A stretch of 64,000 bases of DNA from an uncultured Spirochaetales bacterium (GTDB lineage Bacteria; Spirochaetota; Spirochaetia; Sphaerochaetales; Sphaerochaetaceae): contig CASDZV010000015.1 in NCBI GenBank assembly GCA_949285905.1, forward strand, positions 1 to 64,000, in the 5' to 3' direction. Position 1 is the stretch's first letter. Each line of letters opens with the position of its first letter. Made by a program: the position numbers and the translations under genes. The notes under the pieces are model-generated. The model was not told where the DNA came from. It did no database searches and saw nothing but the letters and a program-made list of their open reading frames with translations. Positions 37,001-45,899 of this stretch are shown in pieces.

Positions 37001-38610
37001 ACGACGGAGCGAACAGATTGCTTTCACTCCGCGTCGATCTCAATCCTGTAGCCGAGTTCAGCGTTGAGGGAATACTTGGCACCGAGCGCCATGACAGTGA
37101 GCTGAGAATTCTGATTGACAGCTTTGAAATCAGTGTCGCGAATCTTTTCATAACACCTTCCATCAGCTTCATAACGCCAGCGCCGGCGACGGGTGAGATC
37201 ATTGCTGTAAAGGATGGATCCACATGGGATTTATCAGGGTATCTCACGGCAGAGGAAGTCAGCTTCGACCTCTTCTGGATGCCCGATGAGCGTGTCATCC
37301 TCCACAATCCTTACTTCGCAGTCTGGGATAACTCATTTGTCTCTCTTATCGATGATTGCACAGTATTCAACAAAGAGACATATGAACGCACACCGGGAAG
37401 AGTAGCTCTTACAATAGAGCTTTCCGATACTCTTTCTTTTGATGGATGGAAGGTTGATGTCTATGCAGATGAAGGGAACTGGATCGGCATAAGGCTTCCT
37501 ATATTGTCATCGAATATCGATATATGGGGTGATGTGACAGGCTATCTTCAGGTCGGGTCAGAGATGGATGATATCATCTATCTCAATGGTGACCTTAATG
37601 CTTCAAACCTTACAATGTCCATTGGCATGGAACCAATGCCTGAGTGGATGGGAAAATCAAAGAAGAGAGTGACCTCCGATCTGAAGCTGCTGCTGACAGA
37701 GAATGTGAAATTCCTCTTCCCTCTGACAGGCGATCCTGTTCTGAGGGCGGATCTTGCAGAGTATCAGAACCTGAGAGTGCAAGTGGACGGCATGGGAGGC
37801 ATGGAAGTCTCAGGATCACTGGATATCCGTTCAGGTGAGATTTTCTATTTCCAGAAGAACTTCTATATCACAGAAGGAAATATAAGCTTCATGCAGAACA
37901 TGTTTGAAAGCACAGGTTTCAATCCGATTATCAATCTGCGGGCAAGGCTGAGGGATTTCGACAGTGATGGAAACCCTGTCGATATCTATCTCATTCTCAG
38001 GAATGCGACAATGGACAATCTCAGCCCGTCATTTGAAAGCTCTCCGGCGAAACCGCTAAGTGAGATCATGCAGATACTTGGTCAGTCAATCCTTCCTAAT
38101 TCTGTCTATGGAGATATCACAGTCTCATCAATGGTCTCTCTTGTCTCCGCTTCTTTTGACATCCTCTCCAGGTTCGGAATCATCAGAGCTGAGAACGAGA
38201 ACACGCTCGAGCAATCGATACGCACATCGCTGTCGCTCGATACATTCTCGCTTCATACGAATATCATAGAGAATCTCATCTTCGATACCGTGTCATATGC
38301 AGCATCCAATATCGATAGCGTTGCTCTCTCGCCAATGGCGCGATATCTTGACGGTACGACACTTTATCTCGGCAAATACCTCTCGCCGCAGCTTTATCTG
38401 GAGGGAATGATACATCTTGATGCTGAAAGCAATGCGATAGACAGGAGCCACACGTTCCTTGCAGATGATCTCAATCTCGATATTGAGATATCACTAGAAT
38501 GGGATAATCCTCTTGCAGTGTTCACTATATTCACACAGCCGGAGAATATCACATTCTATGATATAATAGATACATTCGGCTTCGGGATTTCAAAGAGGAT
38601 TGTATGGTAA
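34084..38610 (+). CDS. tamB: Translocation/assembly module TamB-like protein (DUF490)
   Basis: Large AsmA/TamB-type beta-rich protein that bridges inner and outer membranes; members help lipid transport or outer-membrane protein insertion. The ATG at 34084 gives 1508 aa; one at 34039 would add 15 residues but lies before a TATTCT box. A single N-terminal membrane helix (about residues 5-30) anchors it. The middle consists of repeated amphipathic beta-strands. The C-terminal third (about 1150 onward) has the TamB signature around DVTGYLQVGS, EIFYFQKNFYITEGNISF and FNPIINLRARLRD, ending in SKRIVW. bamA lies 92 nt downstream, as in treponemes. Confidence 0.85.
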   Translation: MKYHSPLSIIIISIIVLLLFVSVAYFAVFSLGMTSPTLIVAEKLMDDLRASDSPLSFSFDSIDRNFKGGFTVNNIEVGYNGENVAKIETLRVHMGIPALVRYLITGSGHLEVEGMNGSIAIPAIAGGGAAGSGIAWGNHTASLHLHDIDISGYGVNAENTELSFYLEDDGIRSEMVLPHTEAVYEGYNLASDDIAMTIVIRSDISVSLSASLITLDSDSLKAAAERPILRYSVSSLDDLDSSSLALSVASFRATGGDYSISMGHSSLFGDRQDAEAVLTDLKASFSEYSFATEEADLRIRDKVVSLSLNDSNASKDGISLYRAERTELEYSIPMSSFSLTVPLFSSDVLRFADSDLVIEGSDISFKGRKGDTSVLSASGKLSAVRTGSVLDGTAGDFSLYLREQDGKIVNGEFSISDFILPGIDDEGRFYLRLDNGHALIQGSFGSHFSLSGSAGDGLRLNAYYSALPLRPFAPFVKEYVPVIYNYIGEDTAATGSLSVNFDSDMTGPVDFVIALSEIAFNDFSFSLAAAGSGTLSKNGAEISQLSLTSDFVRASFDGNIDFRTKLPEGRFVLSMTDSGYELLTASLTLESDEEYYFNAEIPYFSSSYLRGNVNWSDESVIDSIATLKSGNYYYPFHISIDFEDNLISIENDHLHSAITFGDMISGSVNFDRFELPVISSREVSQTYLDGVISASFSFSEQQFILSSDDFRIGNIGLLPDQPDLFFSIRGDNSSLAFTDILFTSPSDTDMRGNIFISFMEPSIAASLESDDDERLLLSIVRNTDGMFSGLLRADGFYLDRLGIDGMVGDLNLTARAGTWDSLMFSGSLRSYSRDMINDPQTVEGDLYINRNEIVIRDISYTAGSLSLHSDSISFSSETGLFDADVKLTTSLARADGPQPVTSSVTMSGKLRQGSNLADSFFSMYQEKFDNAAIDITVEDTNIGNKFLVDERSIHLVNDDGKISITGSLASGYYDGANRLLSLRVDLNPVAEFSVEGILGTERHDSELRILIDSFEISVANLFITPSISFITPAPATGEIIAVKDGSTWDLSGYLTAEEVSFDLFWMPDERVILHNPYFAVWDNSFVSLIDDCTVFNKETYERTPGRVALTIELSDTLSFDGWKVDVYADEGNWIGIRLPILSSNIDIWGDVTGYLQVGSEMDDIIYLNGDLNASNLTMSIGMEPMPEWMGKSKKRVTSDLKLLLTENVKFLFPLTGDPVLRADLAEYQNLRVQVDGMGGMEVSGSLDIRSGEIFYFQKNFYITEGNISFMQNMFESTGFNPIINLRARLRDFDSDGNPVDIYLILRNATMDNLSPSFESSPAKPLSEIMQILGQSILPNSVYGDITVSSMVSLVSASFDILSRFGIIRAENENTLEQSIRTSLSLDTFSLHTNIIENLIFDTVSYAASNIDSVALSPMARYLDGTTLYLGKYLSPQLYLEGMIHLDAESNAIDRSHTFLADDLNLDIEISLEWDNPLAVFTIFTQPENITFYDIIDTFGFGISKRIVW

Positions 38611-38702
38611 CTGTGTGTAGCTTATGTGTATCTTCGCATATTAAGGCAAAGCATATGGAAGCAATGAGGCAAATCCTGTAGTATGCACGAAGGAGAATTT
38701 CA

Positions 38703-41240
38703 ATGAAGAACAGAGCAAGGATTATCATTCTCGTCTCAGTGATGCTCATACTGTCGCTTTCCGCTCTTTTTGCAAGTGACGACAGCGGTGTCTGGTGGGA
38801 TGGAATGCCAATGACTGCTTTCAGATATTCCGGTCTGCAGAATGTCAAGGAAAAGACGGTGGACAGACTTCTGTCAGATTATCTGGGCCAGCCTTTTTCA
38901 GATGCTGTCTTTTCAGAGATGAACAGCGTGCTTTATGCCGAACCATGGCTCAGTTATGTGAGTGCAGAAGCGCTGAGGGAAGGGGATGATGGTCATCTTG
39001 TGATTCTGTTTACATTTGCAGAGAATCCGATGGTTGAATCTGTATCTGTGACCGGTGAGAACAGAATAGGCAGAAACCCTCTTCTCCGTTCGCAGTCTAT
39101 CGACGAAGGTGATTTTTTCACACCTGGCATGCTGGATATCAATGCAGACGCTGTCCTCTCATATTATCTTGCAAGGGGATACAAGGACGCTACAGTCACT
39201 CCGTCCTATACCTTCGATGAGGATGCAAATACTGTTTCAGTGCTTTATACAGTCAGCGAAGGCAAGCAGTACAAAGTCCGCGATATCCTCTTTAATGGAA
39301 TCAGCGGGCTCTCTGCGAGCGACTTAACTGATGTGATGACGCAGAAGAAGAAATCATTCTTCAGCTCAGGCAATCTCGTTATGAGCAATATCGAGACTGA
39401 CAAGACCGCCATTACTCTCCTCTATGGAACTGAGGGATATCCAGATGCACGCGTCATCAATGTTGATATCGAACCGACAGGGGAGGAGGATGAGCGCGTT
39501 GTTTTCGTAAATCTCGTCTACACAATCGAAGAAGGCGAGCGATGGACAATCGGGGATATCGAATTCTCCGGTAACAATGTGTTTTCCGATGAGACGATTG
39601 AGAATCTCATAACAATGCGTCCAGGCGATGCCTATGATGCTGCCTATATCGCAAGACAGCAGGAGGCTCTCAATTCGCTCTACTATGACAACGGCTACAT
39701 CAGAGCGCTTATTGTCTTTACCCCGGAACGCGATGAGATCGAGCATACCATCAGCTATGATATCTCAATCACAGAAGGATCTCAGTCAGTTGTAGAGGCA
39801 ATTGTCATCAATGGACTGACAAAGACAAAGCCTTATGTTCTTGAGCGGGAGATAACACTGCATGTCGGTGATGTCTTCTCTCGTTCTGCTCTTATCAGAA
39901 GCCAGCAGAACATGATGAATACAGGTCTCCTGTCAACTGTGCGTGCAGATCTTCTGTATGGCAGCACTCCGGATGGGGTCATCATCGAGTTCACAGTTGA
40001 GGAAGGCAATCAGATGGAGCTTCAGTTCGGAGCAACATTCGGAGGAACCGTTGATGGCTTTCCGATTGCCGGCTTTCTCCAGTGGGCTGACAGAAATCTG
40101 GCAGGAACTGGCCGTGATCTCGCCATCTCCACAACATTATCTCCCGATACACAGTCTGTTTCTGTATCACTCTCTGATGATTGGGTGGGGGACAGACGCT
40201 GGTCGAACTCAATCTCCCTCTCCTTAGAGCGCAGCAGCCGTGACAATACACTGCAGAAAAACCCGAACTCTGCGATGTTCGACGGCCGCGACAAGAATAA
40301 AGTGACATTCCCCCTCGGCTATAATTCCGCAGAGGAGTGGTATGCGACAGATAATCCTCTTTATCCGTCAGATGCATATCTCATGTCATATGATTACTAT
40401 CGCATCGCACTCGGCTATACTACAGGATATACCTTCGTATTTGACCCTGGCTCACTTACACTTTCCGCTGGAATCTCACTCGGTCTCAACCACGCTGTAT
40501 ACAATGATTCGCTCTACACGCCGTATGAAGAGCTCATATATAAATATCATCAGGGATGGCAGTGGTCGAACAGGCTTACGCTTTCAGTGACATGGGACGG
40601 CAGGGACCTGAGGCAGAATACGACAAGAGGTTACGTTCTCTCCGCTTCATACACCTATGCTGGCGGTATTCTCGGAGGACTTTCGAATTACAACAGGATT
40701 TCCCTTTCCGGTGCTGTCTACCATTCAATCTTCTCATTCACGGATGAAGAAGACCGCCGCATGAGTCTTGTGCTTTCTTATTCGACGAATGTTTCCTTCA
40801 TGTTTGATCAGTTCTGGCCCAATGATGGCAAGTGGGACTGGTACAACGCAAAGGAAGGCGCAACACGCTATGAGATGCTCTACATAGACGGCATGAATAT
40901 CGGACGCGGTTTCGACGTCATCTATGACAAGGCATTCCTGTGGCATAACCAGGTAGACCTGACATATCCGCTTGTCTATCAGATGCTTGCAGCAGAAGCA
41001 TTTGTATCTGCTACCGGTGTCACAGATGAGATTACAGAGCTCTCATCGTTCAGGAATATCGACTGGTATATCGCAGCAGGTGCCGGCATCAAGATGATGA
41101 TCCCAGGGTTCCCGCTTGGCCTTTATCTTGTCGAGAACTGGACATGGAACCAGACAGATAACCATATCCGATGGGATTCCTCTGGTATCGGCAATACAGG
41201 CCTGAAGCTTGTCCTTGCCATTACAACGTCTTATTATTGA
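38703..41240 (+). CDS. bamA: Outer-membrane protein assembly factor BamA (Omp85)
   Basis: Inserts beta-barrel proteins into the outer membrane. The 845-residue protein has a signal peptide (cleavage near ALFA-SDDS, residue 24), about five POTRA domains (residues 30-430; for example VSVTGENRIGRN, FSGNNVFSDETI, VINGLTKTKPYVLEREI), and a C-terminal Omp85 barrel with LVENW and GAGIKMMIPGFPLGLYLV. It ends SYY, not the usual aromatic F/W signal. A GAAGGAG ribosome site precedes the ATG. It is the only Omp85 protein in the window. Confidence 0.93.
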   Translation: MKNRARIIILVSVMLILSLSALFASDDSGVWWDGMPMTAFRYSGLQNVKEKTVDRLLSDYLGQPFSDAVFSEMNSVLYAEPWLSYVSAEALREGDDGHLVILFTFAENPMVESVSVTGENRIGRNPLLRSQSIDEGDFFTPGMLDINADAVLSYYLARGYKDATVTPSYTFDEDANTVSVLYTVSEGKQYKVRDILFNGISGLSASDLTDVMTQKKKSFFSSGNLVMSNIETDKTAITLLYGTEGYPDARVINVDIEPTGEEDERVVFVNLVYTIEEGERWTIGDIEFSGNNVFSDETIENLITMRPGDAYDAAYIARQQEALNSLYYDNGYIRALIVFTPERDEIEHTISYDISITEGSQSVVEAIVINGLTKTKPYVLEREITLHVGDVFSRSALIRSQQNMMNTGLLSTVRADLLYGSTPDGVIIEFTVEEGNQMELQFGATFGGTVDGFPIAGFLQWADRNLAGTGRDLAISTTLSPDTQSVSVSLSDDWVGDRRWSNSISLSLERSSRDNTLQKNPNSAMFDGRDKNKVTFPLGYNSAEEWYATDNPLYPSDAYLMSYDYYRIALGYTTGYTFVFDPGSLTLSAGISLGLNHAVYNDSLYTPYEELIYKYHQGWQWSNRLTLSVTWDGRDLRQNTTRGYVLSASYTYAGGILGGLSNYNRISLSGAVYHSIFSFTDEEDRRMSLVLSYSTNVSFMFDQFWPNDGKWDWYNAKEGATRYEMLYIDGMNIGRGFDVIYDKAFLWHNQVDLTYPLVYQMLAAEAFVSATGVTDEITELSSFRNIDWYIAAGAGIKMMIPGFPLGLYLVENWTWNQTDNHIRWDSSGIGNTGLKLVLAITTSYY

Positions 41241-41244
41241 TAGA

Positions 41245-43812
41245 ATGGAAAACAAGGACGGCCTGACGCCGATGATGCGTCAGTACATGGAAATTAAGGA
41301 AAAGCATCAGGACATGGTGCTTTTCTTCCGTCTTGGAGACTTCTATGAAATGTTCGGCACAGATGCCGAGGAAGTCTCCAGACTATTGAATCTCACACTC
41401 ACACACAGGGCAAAGATGCCCATGTGCGGCATTCCATATCATGCAGCAAAGAACTATCTCAAGCGCCTATTGGATGCAGGAAAGAAAGTAGCGATCTGTG
41501 AACAGCTCTCCCTCTCTGATAATCCACGCGAACTTGCAAAACGCAGCGTAACGGAAATTTACACGCCGGCAACAGTTGTCGATGAAGAGTATCTCGATTC
41601 GCTTTCCTCCTCATTTGTCTTGTCAATAGACTGTTCCGGTAAGGGTGTTTATACAGCCTGGGCAGATATCTCAACAGGTGAGTTCCGCGTGCGTGCACTG
41701 CCTCTTGAGAAAAACTATCTGAATCTGGAATCCCTTCTTGCCTCTGTAGAACCGAAGGAGATTGTCATCTCCGACGATCTCTATTTCACTGAAAAACAGC
41801 TGAGAGAGGTTCTGGACCGCACTTCAGCGATTATCACAAAACTGCCTGCATGGTATTTCACTATACGCGAGGGGAGGAAGGAGGCGCAGAAGCAGTTTCC
41901 TGAGTCAGCACTCCGGTTATTCGGTATAGGCGAAAAGGACCCTCTTCTCTCTCCTATCGGAGCACTTCTCCATTATATTGCAGACAATACGAAATCTGAA
42001 CTCCCGCAGCTCAGGGCAATTGAGAAGATAGAAGACGAGTCCTATCTTCTCCTTGACAGTGCTGCCGTAAGGAATCTCGAGCTGATCACATCCCTCTCTG
42101 ATGGCAGGGCACAGGGATCGCTTTTCTATGCAATGAACCGCACAAAGACGCATTCAGGGGCACGCTTTCTCAAAGATGCGATTCTCCATCCCCTCTGTTC
42201 CAGAAAAGCAATCGAGGAACGGCAGGAATGGGTCAGCCGTTTTCTTTCTGATAAGGCAGAACTTGAAAGGGTCAGGAAGCTTCTCTCTTCCTCGTCTGAT
42301 ATGGAAAGGCTCTCAGCAAAAGCCTCGCTGAGAAAACTCACACCGCGTGATATCATCGCAATTGCAGATACAGCTGCTTCCTTCTTCTCTCTTGTAAGCG
42401 AAAACAGTGATTATCTTTCCCTGACAGAGGATTTCTCAGATGAATTCACCATCATCATCGATTTCTCCTCAGATGCCATCAAGGCTGTCAACAGGGAATG
42501 CACAAACGTACAGAATGAGGGGACTGTGATACTCTCCGGGTACGACAGAGAACTCGATGAGGCCCGCTCATACCTGTCAAATGGCGAATCAATGCTCTCT
42601 GATTATATGACACGCATCAAGGATGAGACTGGGATATCCAACATGAAGCTGGGTGAGAACAGGATAATCGGAGCATACTTCGAAGTTTCCAGATCCAACC
42701 TCGACAAAGTCCCTGAGAGTTTTATCCGCAGACAGACACTTGTAGGTGGAGAGCGATACACAACAGCGGAACTGGAGGAGATGAAAGGCCGGATTGAAAG
42801 TTCCAGAGGCGATGCCGCACAGCGGGAGAAGAGTGTGTTCTCATCATTTCTTGAGAGAGCACGTGCTCTTTCCAGAGCCTTGGAGAACATGGGAAGGATC
42901 ATTTCGCTTCTCGATTACTACTCCTCTCTTGCATTTCTCGCATCTGAGTGCGGTTATGTCAGACCTGAAATCATTGATACCGGTACATTGGATATAGTGA
43001 ACGGGCGGCACCCTGTAGTAGAGTCATATACAGGAAGAGAACACTATACAGCTAATTCATTCTCATCCTCATCATCGTCTTTCGCTCTCATAACAGGACC
43101 TAACATGGCAGGTAAAAGCACATATCTGAGAGAAGTCGCTATTATCTCACTGATGGCTCATATGGGATCCTTTGTTCCAGCTGAGAGTGCTGCAATCCCT
43201 GTCATGGACCGTATTTACTGCCGTGTTGGCGCCAGCGACAACCTTGCGCGAGGAGAGTCTACATTCCTCGTGGAGATGACAGAGACTGCGGCAATTCTGC
43301 GTGGTGCGACAAAACGCTCACTCATCATAATGGATGAGATAGGACGGGGAACAAGCACACAGGATGGCATGTCAATTGCATATGCTGTCATGGAATACCT
43401 CAAGAAACTGGGAGCTGTTACTCTCTTCGCGACACATTACCATGAACTTACAATGCTCGACACATCGGACATCCAGCTGCTGCACATGGCAGTAAGAGAA
43501 GAACGGAATTCAATCACTTTCCTGAGGAAAGCGGAGCCAGGGGCAGCGCAGTCTTCATATGGTATCCATGTTGCTAAACTTGCAGGACTTCCAAAAGAAG
43601 TGGTCAGAGAGGCAACACTATTCCAGAAGCGCCATTTCGCTGATTATGCTTTCGATTCGGCACAAGGAGATCTTTTTATCGGATCCGGTGATGACAGAGA
43701 GAAATCCGTGAGCAGCGAAATTCTTGAAGAGCTTGAGATTTTCGACACAGATTCTTCCACTCCGCTTGAAGCGCTGATGTTCATAACAGAGCTGAAAAAG
43801 AAGATGAAGTAG
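41245..43812 (+). CDS. mutS: DNA mismatch repair protein MutS
   Basis: Recognises mismatches in replication-associated repair. The 855-residue protein has the mismatch-binding FYEMFGTDAEE segment with the Phe-X-Glu motif, the clamp/lever core, Walker A GPNMAGKST, and the MDEIGRGTSTQDG motif. The ATG at 41245 is 4 nt after bamA; no ribosome site is seen, suggesting coupling. In T. pallidum, as I recall, a Skp-like gene lies between bamA and mutS; here none fits in the gap. Confidence 0.96.
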   Translation: MENKDGLTPMMRQYMEIKEKHQDMVLFFRLGDFYEMFGTDAEEVSRLLNLTLTHRAKMPMCGIPYHAAKNYLKRLLDAGKKVAICEQLSLSDNPRELAKRSVTEIYTPATVVDEEYLDSLSSSFVLSIDCSGKGVYTAWADISTGEFRVRALPLEKNYLNLESLLASVEPKEIVISDDLYFTEKQLREVLDRTSAIITKLPAWYFTIREGRKEAQKQFPESALRLFGIGEKDPLLSPIGALLHYIADNTKSELPQLRAIEKIEDESYLLLDSAAVRNLELITSLSDGRAQGSLFYAMNRTKTHSGARFLKDAILHPLCSRKAIEERQEWVSRFLSDKAELERVRKLLSSSSDMERLSAKASLRKLTPRDIIAIADTAASFFSLVSENSDYLSLTEDFSDEFTIIIDFSSDAIKAVNRECTNVQNEGTVILSGYDRELDEARSYLSNGESMLSDYMTRIKDETGISNMKLGENRIIGAYFEVSRSNLDKVPESFIRRQTLVGGERYTTAELEEMKGRIESSRGDAAQREKSVFSSFLERARALSRALENMGRIISLLDYYSSLAFLASECGYVRPEIIDTGTLDIVNGRHPVVESYTGREHYTANSFSSSSSSFALITGPNMAGKSTYLREVAIISLMAHMGSFVPAESAAIPVMDRIYCRVGASDNLARGESTFLVEMTETAAILRGATKRSLIIMDEIGRGTSTQDGMSIAYAVMEYLKKLGAVTLFATHYHELTMLDTSDIQLLHMAVREERNSITFLRKAEPGAAQSSYGIHVAKLAGLPKEVVREATLFQKRHFADYAFDSAQGDLFIGSGDDREKSVSSEILEELEIFDTDSSTPLEALMFITELKKKMK

Positions 43813-43815
43813 GTG

Positions 43816-43845
43816 TTGACAATATTCTCTTGCTTCTGCTATATA
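43816..43845 (+). promoter_or_regulatory. Promoter of the rimP-nusA-infB operon
   Basis: Perfect TTGACA (43816-43821), 18-bp spacer, TATATA (43840-43845). It begins 3 nt after the mutS stop codon and is the likely main promoter for the translation operon. Confidence 0.75.
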
Positions 43846-43870
43846 TATTTCAGTTTCATTAAAGCAATTT

Positions 43871-43895
43871 AAGGGACCGTCAGGGTCCCTTTATT
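43871..43895 (+). terminator. Attenuator-like hairpin between promoter and rimP
   Basis: AAGGGACC (43871-43878) and GGTCCCTT (43884-43891) form a perfect 8-bp stem with a 5-nt loop, followed by TATTC. It lies downstream of the predicted promoter and 20 nt before the rimP start, so it may be an attenuator for the operon as well as, or instead of, a terminator for mutS. Confidence 0.6.
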
Positions 43896-43910
43896 CGTGA
43901 ATGGAGGAAT

Positions 43911-44396
43911 ATGCTGGCTGAAGACGCAAAAGATTCAAAGCTTTTCAGAGAAGTAGGTGAGCTGTTGTCAACGCTCTCCCTTTCTCTTGTTGAAGCAACT
44001 GACTCAGTTCATCAGGGAGCTCATCATATGCGTGTTGTCGTGTACAAAAAAGATGGGGAAGTGAACACTGATGATCTCGCAACAGTCTATAACCTTATCT
44101 ATCCACGTTATAGCGTGATTTTCGCAGATAGGGATATGGAGCTGGAAGTATCTTCCCCGGGTCTCCAGCGATCTTTTAAGGATACAATTGAGTTCAGCAT
44201 ATTCTCCGGAAAGCTCGTGAGAGTTTACAGTGTTTCCGCTTCCGCATACATTGTCGGAAAGATAGCAAGTGCGGATGAAAGCTCTGTGACACTCGCTGAA
44301 GCTGAGGTTGAAAACAGTGGTGAGAAGCGTGAGATGATGACGCTTCCATTCAGCGATATTGCAAAAGCAAAGCTCGAATACAGATGGGAGGCTTAG
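43911..44396 (+). CDS. rimP: Ribosome maturation factor RimP
   Basis: Needed for 30S subunit maturation. The 161-residue product has the N-terminal domain with SPGLQRSFK (typically SPGLxRPL) and the VYKKDGEVNTDDLATV segment, and a C-terminal SH3-like part with the IAKAKLEYRWE ending. The first region is more divergent than usual, but position ahead of nusA-infB makes the identity secure. Ribosome site TGGAGG precedes the ATG. Confidence 0.92.
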   Translation: MLAEDAKDSKLFREVGELLSTLSLSLVEATDSVHQGAHHMRVVVYKKDGEVNTDDLATVYNLIYPRYSVIFADRDMELEVSSPGLQRSFKDTIEFSIFSGKLVRVYSVSASAYIVGKIASADESSVTLAEAEVENSGEKREMMTLPFSDIAKAKLEYRWEA

Positions 44397-44399
44397 ACA

Positions 44400-45887
44400 A
44401 TGCTTGACTTGACTGATGAAATCAATTCAATGATCACCGAGAGACATATGGATGAAGAGAAAGTCCTCACTCTTATCCGCGATATGCTTGTCAGTGCATA
44501 TAAGCGAAAATTCGGCACTGATGAAAACGCTGTCGTACGCTTCTTCCCAGGCAAGACCGGTGAAGAGAACAGAGCAGTGGAGATTTACTCTGTAAAAGAC
44601 GTTGTAGAGGAAGAGAACTGGTATGATAAGGTCAGACAGATCCCTGTTGATGAGGCTCAGGAGCTTGTAGAAGGGGTAGAAGCAGGAGACTCGCTTGAGA
44701 TTCCTCTTGATCCCAAGAGTTTTGAGTACTCTGCAGTACAGTCCGCAAAGCAGCGTTCACAGCAGGTCGTCAAGGAATATAATACAGACCGTGTCTATGT
44801 TGATGCCAAAGCGATGGAAGGAAAACTTGTCATCGGAGAGATCAAGAAGACAACAAAGAACGGCGACTTCCTCGTGAACCTCAATCTCGAGGATACAGAT
44901 GCAATCTTCCCTGTACGTGGTCAGTCCCCCAGAGAGACATACGAGATCCAGGAGAAGCTCAAGTTCTTCGTCGAGAAAGTAGATAAAGGCGATGAAGGGC
45001 GTGGCCGCGATGGACGCGACAGACGCAAGAAAGGCGGAGTGAGAATTCTTCTGACACGTTCGTCAAAAGAGTTCGTCAAGGCTCTCATAGAGAACGAAGT
45101 TCCTGAAATCTCAACAGGTGATGTCGAAATAAAATCCATTGCAAGACATGCAGGTGTCAGGACAAAGATCGCTGTAGATACACACAAGACAGATATTGAT
45201 CCAGTCGGCTCGACTGTAGGAAAAGCCGGCACACGCATCCAGACTGTAATGACAGAGTGCGAAGGTGAGAAGATTGATGTTGTGCGCTACTCCGATGATC
45301 CGCTCGTCTTCATCGCAAATGCGCTGATCCCTGCACAGGTAAAGCGTGTTGTCACAATAGATCCTTCGACAAAGCATGTCGTTGCTATTGTTGATGACAA
45401 CCAGCTTGGCATCGCAATCGGACAGGGTGGCGTGAATGTCAAGCTTGCCAAGATGCTCTGCGACTGGAATATTGAAGTCAAGACACAGGATCAGTTCAAT
45501 GAGATGGAAGAGACGATGGAGATTTACAGGAATGTAGACAATCTCTTCAAATCGGACGAGGAAATCGAAAGCGAGAAGGTTCTTTCCAATGATGAGATCG
45601 GAATTGACCCTGATGACACACCTCTGACAGATATCAATCTGCCGGAAAGCCTTGTCAATAAGCTTCATAATATCGACATCTGGTCTATACAGGAATTCTT
45701 CGATTACAATGATGACGAGCTGAAGGAAGCGGGGCTGACAGATGAGGAGATCATGACTGTCAGGAACAGTGTAGAGATAACCGAGGAAGAAGAGGGTGGA
45801 AGCTTTGAATGCCCGATCTGCCATACAGAACTTCCTGCCGGCACAGAAGTCTGTCCGAACTGCGGAGCTGAATTCGAGTTCGAGTGA
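44400..45887 (+). CDS. nusA: Transcription termination/antitermination factor NusA with C-terminal zinc ribbon
   Basis: RNA polymerase-associated factor in pausing, termination and antitermination. The 495-residue product has an N-terminal RNAP-binding domain (1-130), an S1 domain (about 130-205), two KH domains (about 225-370; GKAGTRIQTV, GQGGVNVKLA), then a helix-hairpin-helix region (about 400-455). Unusually, the last 25 residues form a zinc ribbon (CPICHTELPAGTEVCPNCG). I have not seen this on a standard NusA. The ribosome site GGAGG lies in the end of rimP. Confidence 0.95.
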   Translation: MLDLTDEINSMITERHMDEEKVLTLIRDMLVSAYKRKFGTDENAVVRFFPGKTGEENRAVEIYSVKDVVEEENWYDKVRQIPVDEAQELVEGVEAGDSLEIPLDPKSFEYSAVQSAKQRSQQVVKEYNTDRVYVDAKAMEGKLVIGEIKKTTKNGDFLVNLNLEDTDAIFPVRGQSPRETYEIQEKLKFFVEKVDKGDEGRGRDGRDRRKKGGVRILLTRSSKEFVKALIENEVPEISTGDVEIKSIARHAGVRTKIAVDTHKTDIDPVGSTVGKAGTRIQTVMTECEGEKIDVVRYSDDPLVFIANALIPAQVKRVVTIDPSTKHVVAIVDDNQLGIAIGQGGVNVKLAKMLCDWNIEVKTQDQFNEMEETMEIYRNVDNLFKSDEEIESEKVLSNDEIGIDPDDTPLTDINLPESLVNKLHNIDIWSIQEFFDYNDDELKEAGLTDEEIMTVRNSVEITEEEEGGSFECPICHTELPAGTEVCPNCGAEFEFE

Positions 45888-45899
45888 TAAAGGATGAAA

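Noticed and set aside
45111-45824. 237-residue minus-strand open frame inside nusA
   Set aside because: Antisense shadow; no motif and no ribosome site.
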